NCBI RefSeq assembly: GCF_026213295.1
Contig: NC_079412.1
Location: 5,019,962-5,083,961 of the forward strand
Reading direction: 5' to 3'
Length of the DNA stretch: 64,000 bases
DNA from: Gadus chalcogrammus
Taxonomy: Eukaryota > Chordata > Actinopteri > Gadiformes > Gadidae
Of this stretch, positions 61,511-64,000 are shown piece by piece (position 1 is the stretch's first letter; the number at the start of each line of letters is the position of its first letter). Made by a program: the position numbers and the translations under genes. The notes beneath the pieces are model-generated. The model saw only the letters and a program-made list of their open reading frames with translations, had not been told where the DNA came from and ran no database searches.

Positions 61511-63300
61511 GTGCGACGCAGAGCGAAAGTCAATGTTTAGTTTGTTCCTGTAACCTCTAAGATGAGCAGCAGGACGGTCAGAAGACAAACCGTTGAACAT
61601 GTGGAGATGAAGGGGGATTAAGAACAAATGTTACAATAGAAGTAAAGGTGAACTAAACAGCAGAACTGGACAGAGAGATGATTACCTGGGCTGATGTCGC
61701 CAAGGACCCCACCGTCACACAGTTGAGGGGACGTTTGCATTTACAGTGTAGACAACTGCTGTTGTTCACAACCCTTATTTACAGTAGCCAGTACATTAGT
61801 GGTTTTGAGCTTCTGTACTGGCAGACGATAACCTTTAGGTTATGTGTTTTGTCGGATAACTAAGACTCTTTCTATACATGGTTAGAACGTCACATGCATC
61901 ATGGGCTTTTTTGTTGGCTATACGCCATTTTGAGAATAACCGTTCATAACATAACCTAGGCTCATGAATTTTCTGCTTGCCAGAGACACGCTGTCGCCGC
62001 ATTATGATCAATAATGCCAGGATTAATTAACGACCAAAACACATTGCAAACTACAACATTCCCACGCTCCTACACTTCTGAAACGGAGGCAGCAATGTGG
62101 TGTCATGATGTAAAAGCCATGTACAGATCTATATGCTAACCTCTACTGACTACTATCTCTAACTTATGTCCATAAATAACTTCTTAAACACTGGGCAACA
62201 GCCGAAGCGAGCATTGAGCAATGGGTTTTTTCTGGAACTAGTTTAAGTGTTTGGCAGCATAAGATAAGTGTCCATCTGCTCGCCCTACCCATCTCACCGA
62301 GAGATGCAATGGTGAACACATAAACAAAGACACCTGGTGCGGCTTTACAAAATGTGCACACACGCGTACGCACACATATCGCACCATTTGGAGTAGGGTT
62401 ACGTAAGGTGTGCTGGGAAGGGGAGGAGGGGGGGGGGGTTCTGGTCCACGGAGGCACCTGCCCTGTGGCAGCTGGGGGCCTTGGAGCGGAACACACAGCC
62501 TTTTACCACTTTGAGGTTCCCGACCGCAACGGAGCCCGTCCTTTGAACCTTGCTCGCCCCCGGCCGCGGGAATATGTGGCCAATTAGCATTCGGCCGACA
62601 TCCATCCCTCTCTTCACAGGGAGCGAGATGCGCCGCAGTGGCGTCCCGCGCTTCCCGGCTCCGAGGGGGAGGGATTATGTCCTGGTTAGACGCTCCGGTT
62701 TAACCCTTTAGTCACGCCTCGTCCCAGCGCTTGCCCCCCCCCCCCCCCCCCGGGTTATCTGCACTCACTTCGAGACAGGACAGAGATCGTTAGTGCCCGT
62801 TCCCAAGAAGACCCTGGCAGGGAGGAGATCAGCCTCTATGGGTTTAATTGTGAAGTGCACCTGCAATGATGACTTCAATGTCATCATAATTATTCGCGGT
62901 GGACTGGCTATCATTTTGCTTCCTCGCTCTATCTCTCCTTCGCTAACTTAGTGAGTGTTTCCGTTCGATGTCGGCCTTGGTGTCGGCTTTTTCCTCTTCT
63001 ACCAAAAAGTGTGTTTCAATTAGAGTTTTCTGAGGGCTACGGGAACCCAGACGCGACGTTGTCTATCTTTGATCGGGTTTCGTTGAAGCTGATTCTGAGA
63101 CACATTGGAGGGAGGGCGTGCGCACGTGCACACGTGCACACGGACATGCAGCTGTCATGTCAGCCCTGTAGAGGCTCGCTGACAGACTGTCTGGAATCAT
63201 GTTTTATTCATCTGCTGCGCGTCTCTCCGACTGACAGTCGGGCAGGCTGTGTCGATGTGTCGAGCGCAGCCAAGCGTGGACACATTTCAGTCTCCACGTA
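61507..63300. other. Presumed intron 1, unrecognised
   Basis: A CpG-containing patch at about 62500-62680, a G run (62430-62438) and a C run (62734-62750) are present. No exon could be supported. Confidence 0.4.
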
Positions 63301-63432
63301 ACACACACACCTATACATACACGCACACACACAAACCTACACACACACACGCACAAATATACACGTATACACGCACACAGAAAACACACACACACACACA
63401 CGCGCAATCGCGCATGCACACACAACACACAG
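63301..63432. repeat. Imperfect (CA)n-rich tract
   Basis: CA units broken by TATACA, CGCA and AACA variants; older and more eroded than the other CA tracts here. Confidence 0.9.
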
Positions 63433-64000
63433 TAAATGGTTCTGCATTCATATGGTGCGCCGCGGAGAGCCGGTGAGACGCAGCAGTTAGGGCAGATTAC
63501 TGACAAACACAATTCATCAAGTATTGACCTTAATGAACGCATTCTTAACATTCTTATCATTGTTTTAGCAATCCAAGATCAGGTCAGTAAAAATTAATAG
63601 AGTTATCAGAATTAATCTCTTTCCTCTGATGTTTCCTTTCCAGTTTGTTCTACCTAGTATGTCTTAAACACCCACGGTAAAGCTAAAACAATTGCAAGAA
63701 ATAGTACATCAATGTCTCATCACATATATGGCATATTCTACTGGGCATTGGCTAAAAAGCATTCAAAACTCCCCCTTCAGTCCGCCAATATAGTTACTAG
63801 TTACTATAGTTGTTCTTCTTTCCTAACATATTAAACCTAGAACAGCCTTATGCAACCGTTTCTCAGTCTAAAACTGCATTAATTGCTTTTCAGCCTGACA
63901 GGTGTACGCAGTTAATGACACCGAGATCCACACAAGATGGCAGCCAGGCACCCAGGACCTCCTGCTAGGAGTCTATTATTACACCTCCCTTACAGGGGTG
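63433..64000. other. Presumed intron 1, unrecognised
   Basis: Nothing recognised up to the window edge. Confidence 0.4.

Noticed and set aside
62600..62700. Possible downstream slc12a5 exon after 'cttcacag' at about 62620
   Set aside because: The reading in the required phase gives SEMRRSGVPRF..., unlike the KCC2 GDGN...KESSPF exon, and no consensus donor follows before a stop.

Overview
The window looks like a teleost fish nuclear genome, possibly a gadiform (cod-like) fish. It has no bacterial gene organisation, almost every open frame is short, and splice-type signals are present. CA/TG, GA/CT and ATT microsatellites are very dense, and the interspersed elements (hAT, L2-like LINE, BEL/Pao, Tc1-like DDE, MITEs) are of kinds typical of ray-finned fish. 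The gadiform suggestion is inference from microsatellite density only.

Only one protein-coding gene can be named. At 40121-40175 (+) lies the first coding exon of slc12a5 (neuronal K-Cl cotransporter KCC2, isoform b start), reading MLNNLTDTEEGDGGAQNQ and followed by a GT donor. A GC-rich, CpG-containing 5' UTR/promoter segment with GA tracts precedes it (about 39540-40120). The next exon shared by all KCC2 isoforms was not found, so intron 1 probably runs off the right edge (more than 23.8 kb). Inside this intron there is a good RE1/NRSF (REST) site at 42944-42964, with a weaker one 79 bp upstream. This matches the known intron-1 RE1 control of mammalian KCC2. An 84-nt open, frame-preserving candidate cassette exon (43483-43566) has consensus splice sites.

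Left part (1-39 kb): mostly intergenic or unrecognised sequence with no convincing gene. From 16.5 to 35.6 kb it is a transposon graveyard. It holds an internally deleted L2-like LINE (16.5-18.74 kb) carrying a MITE, a tRNA-like segment and a 625-bp hAT element with perfect 8-bp target duplications. It also holds an 890-bp hAT copy (19281-20170) and a second copy of that family (about 34590-35611) split by a different hAT element, several foldback/MITE elements, a BEL/Pao remnant (23.1-24.2 kb, minus), a TA-flanked 29-bp-TIR element with a LINE inside (27.0-28.0 kb) and a DDE transposase remnant (28.4-28.6 kb, minus).

Right part (40-64 kb): presumed slc12a5 intron 1, with long dinucleotide tracts, two GC-rich minisatellites (44.67-45.03 kb and 54.65-54.95 kb), an 863-bp CAGGG-ended DNA element (46061-46923) holding an LTR-like segment, and a large TG-then-CA inverted tract at 60.66-61.11 kb. 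Family names of repeats rest on recalled motifs, not on a database search.
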